From Chrysochromulina tobinii (lineage: Eukaryota > Haptophyta > Prymnesiales > Chrysochromulinaceae): 23,248 nt of DNA. Shown here one piece after another: positions 15,950 to 23,248 of this stretch. The translations under genes were made by a program, and so were the position numbers. The stretch covers positions 1-23,248 of the forward strand of contig JWZX01002578.1 of the NCBI GenBank assembly GCA_001275005.1. Direction: 5' to 3'. Below the pieces are notes generated by a model, which was given only the letters and a program-made list of their open reading frames with translations, ran no database searches and was not told the origin of the DNA. Within the stretch, counting starts at the first letter, position 1. Each line of letters starts with the position of its first letter.

Positions 15950-17808
15950 ATGTCGACTTCCGTCCTCGTGTGCGTCGGGCGTTCACGCGGCGCCACCGGC
16001 TCGTGGCGCTCGTCCCGCCGACGATCGCACCGCTCGGCGACTGTGGCCGTACCATTCCCGCCTCCGCCGAAGCCAGTATCGACCACCCTCGCGGCAGCTA
16101 TGCGAGCAGTGCGCACGGCCGCGCCCTCAGCCTCGGCGCTCGGCTATTCCGAGGGATTGGCCGACGCGGTGGCGTCTTCTGGGCTGGCGCTGAACGCGTT
16201 GCTCGCTCCGCGAGCAGGTCTGCCACGCCTGGCTGCAGCGCTTGAGGGCGCCTCGCTCGATCGGAGCGAGCCATTGCGCGTGTGCTACCTGGGCGGCAGC
16301 GTAACGGAGCAGCGCAATGGGCTACCGGCCACGCGTGACCAAGTGGCTGGAGGCGCTCGGTGCGCGCGGTGGCGTGCGCGTGGAGGAGGTGCCCGCATTC
16401 TGCGGCAACTGCGGCTCCAAGGTTCTCGCCTTCATGGTCGCCGACTGGGTGGTGTCGCGCCGACCCCACCTCGTCTTTGTCGAGCTGGCCATCAACGACG
16501 GCGACACGCTGCTCGAGACGGAGGATAGCGAGGGCGTTGGCTCGGCGCTCGAGGGCATCGTGCGCCACGTGCGCGACGCGCTGCCGCGCTGCGAGCTCTG
16601 CCTGCTCTACATGTTCGTGCGCGACGATCTGCCACTGCACCAGCGCACCGGCTCGAAAGCATGGACGGAGAACGACGAGCCCTCAGCGGCCATTATGTAC
16701 CACGAGACCGTACCCCGGCTGCACGACCGCGTGGCCGAGCGGTACGGCGTGCCTTCGGTGCGCCTCGCGCCGCTCATGAGCCGCCTTGCCTCTGACGAGC
16801 GCCAGCTCGTCTTTCGCGACGACTGCCATTTGAGCGACGCCGGCGCTGCCCTGACCGCCGCAGCTGTCTGTGCGGCGGTGGACTCGATGAGGTGCGAGAG
16901 TGGCGGCGGCGGCGGCGGCGGCGGCGGCAGCGCTTGCGGCGGCGGCACGAGCGGAAGTGGCGGCAGTGGAACGCTCATGGCAGTCTCGCATCACTCGGCG
17001 CCCTTCGGCGGCGTCACCTGCGCACTGCCTGCACCGGTGTTCACACGTCCCTGGGGTCGAGGGCACGTTGAGCCAGTGACACCTCAACAGCTCTCTTTCT
17101 TCTACAGGGCGGCGCCGCCCACAGACGAGGTCGGCAAGGCGCTCGTGATGGCGCGGCTGGCCGAGCGGCACACGATCGTCGACATGGACCCCCTCGACAA
17201 CGCACAGCGAAAGGCTTGGTGGTTACTCTATTCGGGAGATCGCGCCGAGCTGCGCTTTCGGGGCACCCGCCTCGGCATTCTGACGATGATTGGGCCAGAT
17301 GCGGGCACAATCTCCTGCGAGATCACGCACGTAGCCACGGGCCAGCGCGTGCGCTGCCGCAAGGTGCTGCTCGACCAATCACGCCTGATTGCGTCTGTTT
17401 GCGTCTGTTTGCGCCTGAGTACGTTTGATTGCATATGGTTGCCTCCTTCATCAGGTGCTGCTCGACCGTTGGGCCTACTTTTGGCGCCTCGCGGTCGTTT
17501 CGCTATGTGAGGAGCTGCCGCCGGGGGAGCACGTGGCGGTGCTGCACCTCGAGCTCGAGATACCGGACGCGGCCGTGCTCAACAGGGCGCCGACCGGTCC
17601 GCTGTGGGAGTCCTTCCGCCAGCAGGGCAAGCACCACAAGCTGTGGCTCATGCACTGGCTCATCGAAGAGCAGAGTGAGCGCGAGCGCGCGATGCTGCCG
17701 TATGTTGCTAGCAGAAGCAGCAGAGACGTTGAAGGCCGCAGCTCGGCGTTGACGGCGCGGCTCGGCGGGTCGAGCGTCGCAACGGGCGGGAGGAGGGCGG
17801 ACTCTTGA
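15950..17808 (+). CDS. SGNH-family hydrolase with C-terminal beta-rich region; one +1 frame break
   Basis: Exons 15950-17363 and 17455-17808 give about 588 residues if one base is skipped at 16319-16321 (AATGGGC). SGNH blocks are clear: block I CYLGGSVTEQ (Ser about 117) directly before the break, block III ELAIND (Asn about 182) and block V DDCHLSDAG (Asp about 290, His about 293) after it. The break falls between GGSVTEQRN and GYRPRVTKWLEAL, so both frames are needed for a complete enzyme; the downstream ATG at 16317 alone would lack the nucleophile. A Gly/Ser tract (16900-16970) links to a second region (about residues 340-560) with WWLLYSGDRAELRFRG and VAVLHLELEIPDAAVL. That region looks beta-rich and unidentified. 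It is probably an ester hydrolase acting on acylated carbohydrate, an inference from family only. No clear signal peptide. The start is the first ATG in the block I frame. Confidence 0.7.
17364..17454 (+). other. Intron of the SGNH hydrolase gene, with exact exon-start duplication
   Basis: GT-AG, 91 nt, phase 0. AGGTGCTGCTCGACC spans the donor (17362-17376) and is repeated exactly across the acceptor (17453-17467). The interior is a TTGCGTCTG/TTTGATTGC repeat. The last 16 nt, TTGCCTCCTTCATCAG, match the end of UFD1/UBX intron 2 (3619-3634) at 15 of 16 positions. Splicing changes frame correctly into VLLDRWAYFWRLAVV. Confidence 0.85.
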
Positions 17809-17911
17809 CGGACGCGAATTGATTTCGGGGAGGGCTTCGTCTTCCTTTTTTGGTCTGCAAACTTGTCGGAGAAGTTTGCGATTTTCGTCTCGCGACGGCT
17901 CTGCGAGAACC

Positions 17912-19202
17912 ATGGCGGAGCACCATGAGCTGGCCGTCTTTCCTGGCGGCATGGAGAGCAAGACCGAGATTACCCTGCTTACCACGATGGCCAAAGAGGG
18001 CCACAAACGTCGTCTTGCGTCCGAGCGCAAGAAGGAAGCCGAGCGGCAGCTGGAGGCGGCAAAGCTGCGCAAGGCGGAGCAGGATGCGAAGACGCGCTTG
18101 AGGCACGAGGAGGCGGCGCGCTACACGCAGCAGCAGCGCCTTTGGTGGGATGATGAGGTCATCCACCAGATTGCCGTCTCGAAGAACAACTACTTTTTGG
18201 AGGAGGTGCGTGCTCCCGCACCTCTCGCTCGCCGAGTTGCTGCCTCTGCTGACGCTCCACGCCAGGACTGATTCGAAGCATCGCGCGCCGCGCTGCGTGT
18301 GCACGGCACCTTGTGTACAGGTGGACCGAATCAAGGAGATTGGCGATCACGACAAGAAGATTTTGAAGGAGACGAAGCAGATCGCCAAGGTGGAGCAGCT
18401 GATCAGGGAGAAGCAGGAGAGGTTTGATGCGGCGATCAAGGAGCGCCAGAAACGTGCCAAGGAGAAGGAGGATGACAAGTTCATGAAGGAGAAAAAGTCG
18501 CAGCGCGAAACAGCTGCAGAGTCCCACAGGCAAATCGACTACGCGGTCAAGTCAGAGATGGCTCTCCAGACCAAGGTATTGTCCGCGGAGGAGGCCAAGA
18601 AGCAAGCCGAGCGCGCGGCACGCGGTGAGACGGAGCGCAAGCTCACAGAGCGCCAGCGGCAGGAGTGGGTGGACGAGAAGGTGCGCCAAAAGGCGCTCGA
18701 CATCGTGGAGGAGAAGAAGCTCTTCAAGATGGACGAGACGATCCGCGCCGATTACAAGGCTGGCCGAAAGGCTCTGAAGCAGCTACGCCGCAAGCAGGGC
18801 TCTGACAAGATGCTGCAGCAGATGGAGGAGTCTAAAATGCTGGAGCAGATGGAGCGGGAGAAGATGCTGGCTGACAAAAAGGCCTTCCGCGCCAAGACGC
18901 GCGCAAAGTCCGCCGAGACCGTGGTGCTCAAGGAGGCGGCCGTGCGCCTCGAAGAGGAGCGACTCGCGGCAAATGCCTTGTGGGATGCGCAGCGCCAGAT
19001 CGAAGATATGAAGCTCGCTAAGTCGCGAGAGCACGCGGCGCATGAGACGCTGGCCCAAGTGACCAAAACGCACAAGAGAGACAAGCTGGCGCCCTCGCGC
19101 ACCGGGTATGAGGCGCGCATGCGCAAAATTTTCGGCACGCCTGGAAGTTCTGATGAGGTCGATATGGGCACGAACCTCATGTTCATCACGCGCGCGATGT
19201 AA
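17912..19202 (+). CDS. Coiled-coil protein of unknown function
   Basis: Two exons (17912-18205, 18321-19202) give 391 residues. ATG 17912 has an excellent context (ACCATGGCG). After a short N-terminus (MAEHHELAVFPGGMESKTEI) almost the whole protein is Lys/Glu/Arg/Ala-rich helix with heptad character (ASERKKEAERQLEAAKLRKA; EEKKLFKMDETIRADYKAGR). It ends in a non-helical tail (YEARMRKIFGTPG, then TNLMFITRAM). There is no catalytic motif, transmembrane segment or signal. Such proteins are often cytoskeletal or axonemal, but I do not recognise this one and no neighbour indicates a role. It lies 103 nt after the SGNH gene on the same strand and converges with the prolyl-hydroxylase gene. Confidence 0.8.
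18206..18320 (+). other. Intron of the coiled-coil gene
   Basis: GT-AG, 115 nt, phase 0; GTGCGTGCTCC donor, TTGTGTACAG acceptor. It contains stops in the upstream frame and links NNYFLEE to VDRIKEIGDH. Only GTG is shared between intron start and next exon start, so this intron lacks the duplication seen in five others. Confidence 0.85.
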
Positions 19203-20058
19203 CGTGACGGAAAGCCCCTTCGTCTGGTGGCCGGGTGGCTCGTCACATGATGCCGCACGTTGCCGAGCGAGGATGCAGCGACAGCGATCATGCCTGGCGC
19301 TGCTTATGTGATGTGGATACAAAGAATGAGTGCAGACTCACGATCTTTGTGAAGTGTGTGTTGGCGTTGCCCGCGTGTGGTCTTGTCTTGTGTGAGGATC
19401 GGTGTGCTTCCCAGGCCTTGTGCTTGCGAGACTTATGATGTTGCCATGATGGCGCTCTCTCTTGTGTGATGTGTGCGTGTACATAGTGCCTGGCCATAGA
19501 ACGGGGAAACCGATACCGCTCGGGGTCCGATGCGCGATGGCTCGGTCTCGTGCGTCTTGGTATTGCGGCCGTCCGCGGTCGGGCCGGTTCCCGGCGGGAG
19601 AGCGAGAGGCGCGCGTCGCCGCGAGTGCGCCGCCCGCGTTTATTAATCGAATCGTACGATACGATAGTGTACGTCGCGTACACCCGCGGGCCGCGTACCG
19701 CCTCTCCCGGTCTCCGCTCGCGGCTCGCGGGCACCGGGCTCTCCCTTCTCCACCGGGTACGCCGTGCCCGGTGTGCTTCGTGCCGCGGTGCCCCGCCCGA
19801 ATTGCCGTTGCCGCTGCCGAGCCGGGGTCACGCCCGGCCCACCCCGGGGGCGGCCGCACACCGCTCGATCTGTACCGCTAGTATATACGCTCTGTCGTGT
19901 ATACGTTTAACGTTAGACTTAGAGGTCTGGACTTTTCGTTCAGCACGCACAGTTTCGGTCGGTCGGGTTCTACAGATGATCAATGAACCTCCAAGGTAGC
20001 TACCAACGAAGGGGTGTCATCGCACCCGTGTTAGCTCACTGCACTCTTACCAGTCACG
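19203..20058. other. Intergenic region with a very GC-rich island
   Basis: 856 nt between convergent genes. 19203-19490 is of mixed composition. About 19500-19870 is extremely GC- and CpG-rich (for example CGGCGGGAGAGCGAGAGGCG) and open in several frames on both strands, without any recognisable domain. 19870-20058 is AT-richer with GTATATAC and GTATAC motifs. No gene is supported. It may be long UTRs, a promoter-like island for an unannotated RNA, or repeat-derived DNA. Confidence 0.45.
19667..19683. repeat. Short hairpin GTGTACG-TCG-CGTACAC
   Basis: Perfect 7-bp arms with a 3-nt loop at 19667-19683, inside the GC-rich island and next to a local TCGTACGATACGATA palindromic stretch. Function unknown. 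Confidence 0.5.
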
Positions 20059-22010
20059 TCAGATGGGCAGTCCCCGTTCCATGAGTTGCTTGATCACACC
20101 CTCAAGATGGGCACTAGTTGGCAAGAGGGCCCTCGCCTTCCTAAGGTGGGCGAGGGCTGCCGTGTGATCTCCGGCCACGAACGCGCTGATCCCGGCCTGC
20201 AGGCGCGCATCAAAATGGTCGGGCGCGAGGCTCAGCGCCGTGTCGAGCACCTCTCGCGCCTCGTGGACACGTGGCGCGCCCAACTGGACCAGAGCGCTCC
20301 CGAGGTGGAAGTACGACTCCCTGAGCACCCTGGCCACGTATGGGTGGCTCGAGGGCTGCTGTGGCAAGTCGGGCTGCATACGCAGCGCAACGCGCATAAA
20401 GTGGGCAGCCTCCTCGAAGCGCTCTGCGTAGCCGAGATGATGCCCAGCCTCGAAGCGGTGCGTTGCATCCGCCGACGGAAGTGAGGCTGCCGACGCGTAC
20501 AAGGCGTACGCTTCGAGCTTCTTCTTGTCGCTCAGCTGGGGGGACGTCTTCACGCCTGCACTAGCCTCGTCGAGCTTCAAGCGTGCCAGCTCGATGTAGG
20601 GCGAGGCTCCCTCCGCGGGGCTGACCCGAAGGGAGCTGGCATACGCGGCCGCGGCGTCCTTCGGCTTGCCGTCGAGATCTAGCGCCTTCCCCAGATACCG
20701 GTACGCGGAGGGCGCGTTGGGGACGAGCGCGAGCGCGCGCTCACACGTCGCAACTGCCTCCGCGTAACGACCAAGCTGCTGGTAGGCCAAGTCGAGATCG
20801 TACAGGTTCTCGGCCTCGGTCGGCCTCAGCCGAGTCGTTCTGACGAAACGGTCGAGCGCCTCGTCCAACCGCCCTTCACCCGCAAGCAGCACGCCCTCCT
20901 TGTGCCAAGCCCAGTGCAGCGCCGGCTCGAGCTCCCGGGCGGCGACCAGCTGCTGGCGTGCACGCGCACGGAGTGCATCGACGTCAGCACGGCTGCGCCG
21001 GCCCTTCCCGTCGCGTTCGAGCGCCTCGAGCGCCATCAGGAAGATGCCGGCCTGAAGGTGCACGCTGCCTTGGTGCGGGCTGCGGGCCTGCGCCATGCGG
21101 GCGAGTAACGGCTCGAAGAGCGGCACGCACCTGTGGGGAAGAGATGGCGCCGTTGTGAGCACTTGCATGCTGGGGCGAGTAACGGCTCGAAGAGCGGCAC
21201 GCACCTGCGCCACCAGAGCGAGCGCATCTGTGGCGCCGTGGCCTGTACGCGCGCCCAGACGTTGACGACCAACGCGCGCCGACGGCCCCGCGTGAGAGGG
21301 AGCACCGTGTGTGGACTGCAGGAGGAGTAGATCGTCGCATCGCCCTGGCGACGGCTGGCGTTCACATCGCCAAAGCTGAGGGAGCCCCCTTCGTATGCCT
21401 CTTCGGCGTCGAGCTGAACCGTCATGCTGATGAGGCGTGTGCCGCTCACAAACGTATTCCCTGGGTTTGCGTCCACGTGCCATTCGTGGAATCCGTCGAC
21501 GCCGTAGGTGATCACCATCGCGTCGATGGCCGGGTTGTCACTCTTCAAGCTTGGGTCCAGCTCGGAGACCCCCGCCTCGCGCGACAGCGTGCGCGAGAGC
21601 ACCTGTTGGATTCGGCCAACAATCCACGAGAGCTCGGGTCTGTCTTGGCATCCGCCACGCGTGCGCTGCAAGCTGTGCGAACAAAGCCATTGCATGCGTG
21701 CTGAACGGCGCGTGGTATCGAGAACCTGCTTTGAACCATGCATGACCTTGACCTGCTCCTCATCGAGAAGTGCGTGGGTGGAGGCCAGCTTGACGATAGA
21801 CTCGCATTCCGCGACGGTGAAGAGTCCATGGTGGATCGCGAGATAGCTTTGCGCGTCACTCTTCACACCACTTTCGTCTTGCGCCTGTTTCGAGGACGAC
21901 GGCATGACCCACATGGCCACCGCGATCACGGCAGCGAGCACGGCGACCACAGCTGCGACGGATGACCACCCAGCCGCATCGCTCGGCCGCTTCTTTTTCT
22001 TGTCCTTCAT
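20059..22010 (-). CDS. Membrane-anchored 2-oxoglutarate/Fe(II) dioxygenase (prolyl-4-hydroxylase type) with C-terminal TPR domain
   Basis: On the minus strand, exon 1 is 22010-21205 and exon 2 is 21130-20059, 625 residues. ATG 22010 begins MKDKKKKRP, followed by one hydrophobic helix (VAAVVAVLAAVIAVAMWVM, about 18-36), giving a type II membrane anchor as in P4H enzymes of the ER/Golgi. The catalytic domain (about 60-260) has the iron ligands His178-x-Asp180 in HEWHVDANPGN and distal His234 in SPHTVLPLTRGRRR. Arg244 lies ten residues later, where 2-oxoglutarate is bound. The second half is a TPR-type repeat array (YQQLGRYAEAVATCERALAL; YRYLGKALDLDGKPKDAAAA; GDHTAALAHLRKARALLP). It probably hydroxylates prolines of secreted proteins. 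TPR modules usually precede the oxygenase in collagen P4H and P3H, so this order is unusual. ATG 22010 is preferred because the upstream reading has only a TTG start. Confidence 0.8.
21131..21204 (-). other. Intron of the prolyl-hydroxylase gene, flanked by a perfect 35-nt direct repeat
   Basis: GT-AG, 74 nt, phase 2. The plus-strand segments 21099-21133 and 21173-21207 are identical over 35 nt. In gene sense each reads CAG|GTGCGTGCCGCTCTT and onward, the 5' copy supplying the donor and the 3' copy following the acceptor. Splicing gives a single RCVPLFEPLLARMAQ and restores the frame; unspliced RNA shifts frame. Confidence 0.9.
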
Positions 22011-22343
22011 GGTTTCGGGCCGACGACGCGTCGGGGCGCCGCGGCCTTTCCATGGAATCGATTCGCACTGAGGGGAAAACAAAATGTGCTGGATACTGTG
22101 TGGTACTGAGGAAATTCACATGAGGGGTACTGTGGGGAATTGCCGAATAGTCAAGCAAATCAAGACACGTCATCTGGCATGTACACAAATGGCATGCGCG
22201 CGCACGATTGTGGGGTCGGGGCGGCGATCGTACATTTGAAAGACTCAACCTAAATGTGAATGTGAATTGTCGCGTCGCGCGGGCCCTCCGACAACTCCTC
22301 TCCGACGCAAACTCGACCGTGAGCGCGCGCGCGCTGCACAATC
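22011..22343. promoter_or_regulatory. Divergent promoter region between prolyl-hydroxylase and PDZ genes
   Basis: 333 nt between two outward-facing ATGs. The left half is AT-richer with repeated GGTACTG (near 22100 and 22126); the right half has CGCGCGCGCGC and a pyrimidine stretch before the ATG at 22344. No TATA box is obvious. Promoter role is inferred from layout. Confidence 0.45.
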
Positions 22344-23248
22344 ATGTTTGGGTCCAAGGCGAAACTGGACACGAAGGCCGCCGCGGAGAAGGCCGCGGAG
22401 AAGGCGAAGGAGATGGGCGCAAAGTTTGGCGGCTTCATGAGCAGTATCGCGTCCAAGGTGGGTGCCAAAAAGGAGGATGGGGCGCGTCCGCCTCCTCCTC
22501 CGCCTCCTCCTCCGCCTCCTCCTCCGCCTCCTCCGCCTCCTCCGCCTCCGCCCGCATACGAGCAGCAGTCGACAACGTACGACTTCGAGTCCGGGGTGCG
22601 TATGGGCATCTCGCTCGCGGGTCACAGCCACAGCGTCACCGTAGTGACTGAGGTGGCGGATGGCACGCTGGCGCAGCAGAAAGGCATCAAGGTTGGTATG
22701 GTGTTGCTTGCCGTCAATGACGAGAGCGTGAAGGGCATCAGCAAGGACGGCGCCATGGAGATCGTCATGCGCTACGCGAACACGACGCGACGCCTCACCT
22801 TCACGAATGAGCCGCTTACGCTTGCTGAGGTGCAGAGAGTGGCAGCGGAGGCAGCCGCAGCGGCGGAGGCGGAGCGGTTGGCAGCGTTTGAGGCGGAGGC
22901 GCAGGGAGTGGCTGCGCAGAAGCCGGAGGCGGTGCGGTTGGCGGCGTTGGAGGCGGAGGCGCAGAGAGTGGCTGCGCAGAAGGCGGAGGCGGAGCGGTTG
23001 GCGGCGGAGGCAGCCGCGGCGGCGGAAGCCGAGCGGTTGGCAGCAGAAGCGGCCGCGGCCGAGAAGGCGGCAACCGAGAAGGCGCATGCCGAGAAGGCGG
23101 CGGCCGAGGCGGCGGAGGCCGAGGCGGCGGCGGCGGAGGCGGCGGCGGCGGCTGCGGAGGCGGCGGCTGTGGAGGCGGCGGCGGCGGAGGCAGCAGCAGC
23201 GGAGGCGGCGGCGGCAGAGGCGGCGGCGGCGGAGACGGCGGCGGCGGA
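22344..23248 (+). CDS. PDZ-domain protein with poly-proline tract and Ala/Glu-rich tail (partial, 3' end missing)
   Basis: ATG 22344 opens a frame that runs off the window without a stop (301 codons). Residues 1-48 are Lys/Ala-rich (MFGSKAKLDTKAAAEKAAEK). A run of about 21 prolines coded by CCTCCTCCTCCG repeats follows. A PDZ domain occupies about 80-155 (GVRMGISLAGHSHSVTVV, then KGIKVGMVLLAVNDESVKGI, then RRLTF); its carboxylate-binding loop is MGISL. From about 160 the sequence is repetitive Ala/Glu/Gln with AERLAA and AQRVAAQKAE motifs, becoming nearly pure EAAAA at the end, encoded by GCGGCGGCGGAG repeats. It is probably a scaffold that binds C-terminal peptides; partners are unknown. No intron is evident. 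The repetitive 3' part is likely to vary in length and to be hard to assemble. Confidence 0.8.
   Translation, partial: MFGSKAKLDTKAAAEKAAEKAKEMGAKFGGFMSSIASKVGAKKEDGARPPPPPPPPPPPPPPPPPPPPPPAYEQQSTTYDFESGVRMGISLAGHSHSVTVVTEVADGTLAQQKGIKVGMVLLAVNDESVKGISKDGAMEIVMRYANTTRRLTFTNEPLTLAEVQRVAAEAAAAAEAERLAAFEAEAQGVAAQKPEAVRLAALEAEAQRVAAQKAEAERLAAEAAAAAEAERLAAEAAAAEKAATEKAHAEKAAAEAAEAEAAAAEAAAAAAEAAAVEAAAAEAAAAEAAAAEAAAAETAAA

Noticed and set aside
16317-17510. ATG 16317 as the real start of the SGNH hydrolase
   Set aside because: The GGSVTEQ nucleophile block lies immediately upstream in the neighbouring frame, so a start at 16317 would produce an enzyme without its catalytic serine.
19462-19999. 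Overlapping open frames in both strands of the intergenic island
   Set aside because: They result from high GC and few stop codons. The products are Arg/Pro/Ala-rich, no frame is favoured and no family is recognised.
22245-23087. Minus-strand frame opposite the PDZ gene with poly-Arg and Leu-rich repeats
   Set aside because: It is the complement of the proline, alanine and glutamate codon repeats of the plus-strand gene and has no domain.
1-23248. tRNA or rRNA genes and bacterial operon organisation
   Set aside because: No cloverleaf or T-loop consensus was found by eye, no Shine-Dalgarno-spaced gene sets exist, and split reading frames with splice sites rule out a prokaryotic layout.

Overview
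This window looks like nuclear DNA of a gene-dense, GC-rich, single-celled eukaryotic alga. A haptophyte fits best; a pelagophyte or another GC-rich protist is possible. The evidence is short introns (about 74-314 nt, mostly GT-AG and one GC-AG), genes packed on alternating strands with 84-856 nt between them, ATG starts in contexts such as ACCATGGCG, and eukaryote-only domain combinations (CUE/UFD1/UBX, synaptojanin Sac plus 5-phosphatase, membrane-anchored prolyl-4-hydroxylase, PDZ). The organism is inferred from sequence character only.

Layout: 187-1500 (+) is a degenerate coding region broken by frameshifts, two of them at perfect 20- and 16-bp tandem duplications. 1602-3928 (+) is a CUE-FG-UFD1-coiled coil-UBX protein, a fusion of Cdc48/p97-cofactor modules. 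4257-10447 (+) is a protein of about 1,857 residues with helical tandem repeats, a Sac domain lacking its catalytic cysteine, and an intact inositol-polyphosphate 5-phosphatase. 14196-10850 (-) is an APC permease of the plant polyamine-uptake type fused in one reading frame to an SLC18B1-like MFS transporter; two +1 frame breaks lie in the APC half. 14382-15865 (+) is a glycosyltransferase-like protein. 15950-17808 (+) is an SGNH hydrolase with one +1 frame break. 17912-19202 (+) is a coiled-coil protein. 22010-20059 (-) is a membrane-anchored 2-oxoglutarate dioxygenase with C-terminal TPRs. 22344 to the end (+) is a PDZ protein running off the window.

The most striking feature belongs to the introns rather than to any one gene. 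In five introns from four genes on both strands, the first 13-33 nt of the intron repeat the first nucleotides of the downstream exon, with splice-site dinucleotides at both copies. Cases run from near-perfect (35 nt identical; 28 of 29) to decayed (24 of 33). Removing the intron restores one uninterrupted copy of the exon sequence. Two of these introns, in unrelated genes, also end in nearly the same 16 nt, and a third carries a perfect 18-bp inverted repeat. This looks like recent and continuing intron creation, by duplication around an AG|GT proto-splice site with filler DNA or by an introner-like element. Other short tandem duplications in the window that lack a splice motif made a frameshift or an in-frame peptide repeat instead.

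The genes do not form an operon or an obvious pathway. Shared themes are membrane traffic and phosphoinositides (Sac/5-phosphatase), ubiquitin-p97 proteostasis (UFD1/UBX), polyamine-type transport, and glycan or secretory modification (glycosyltransferase, SGNH hydrolase, prolyl hydroxylase).
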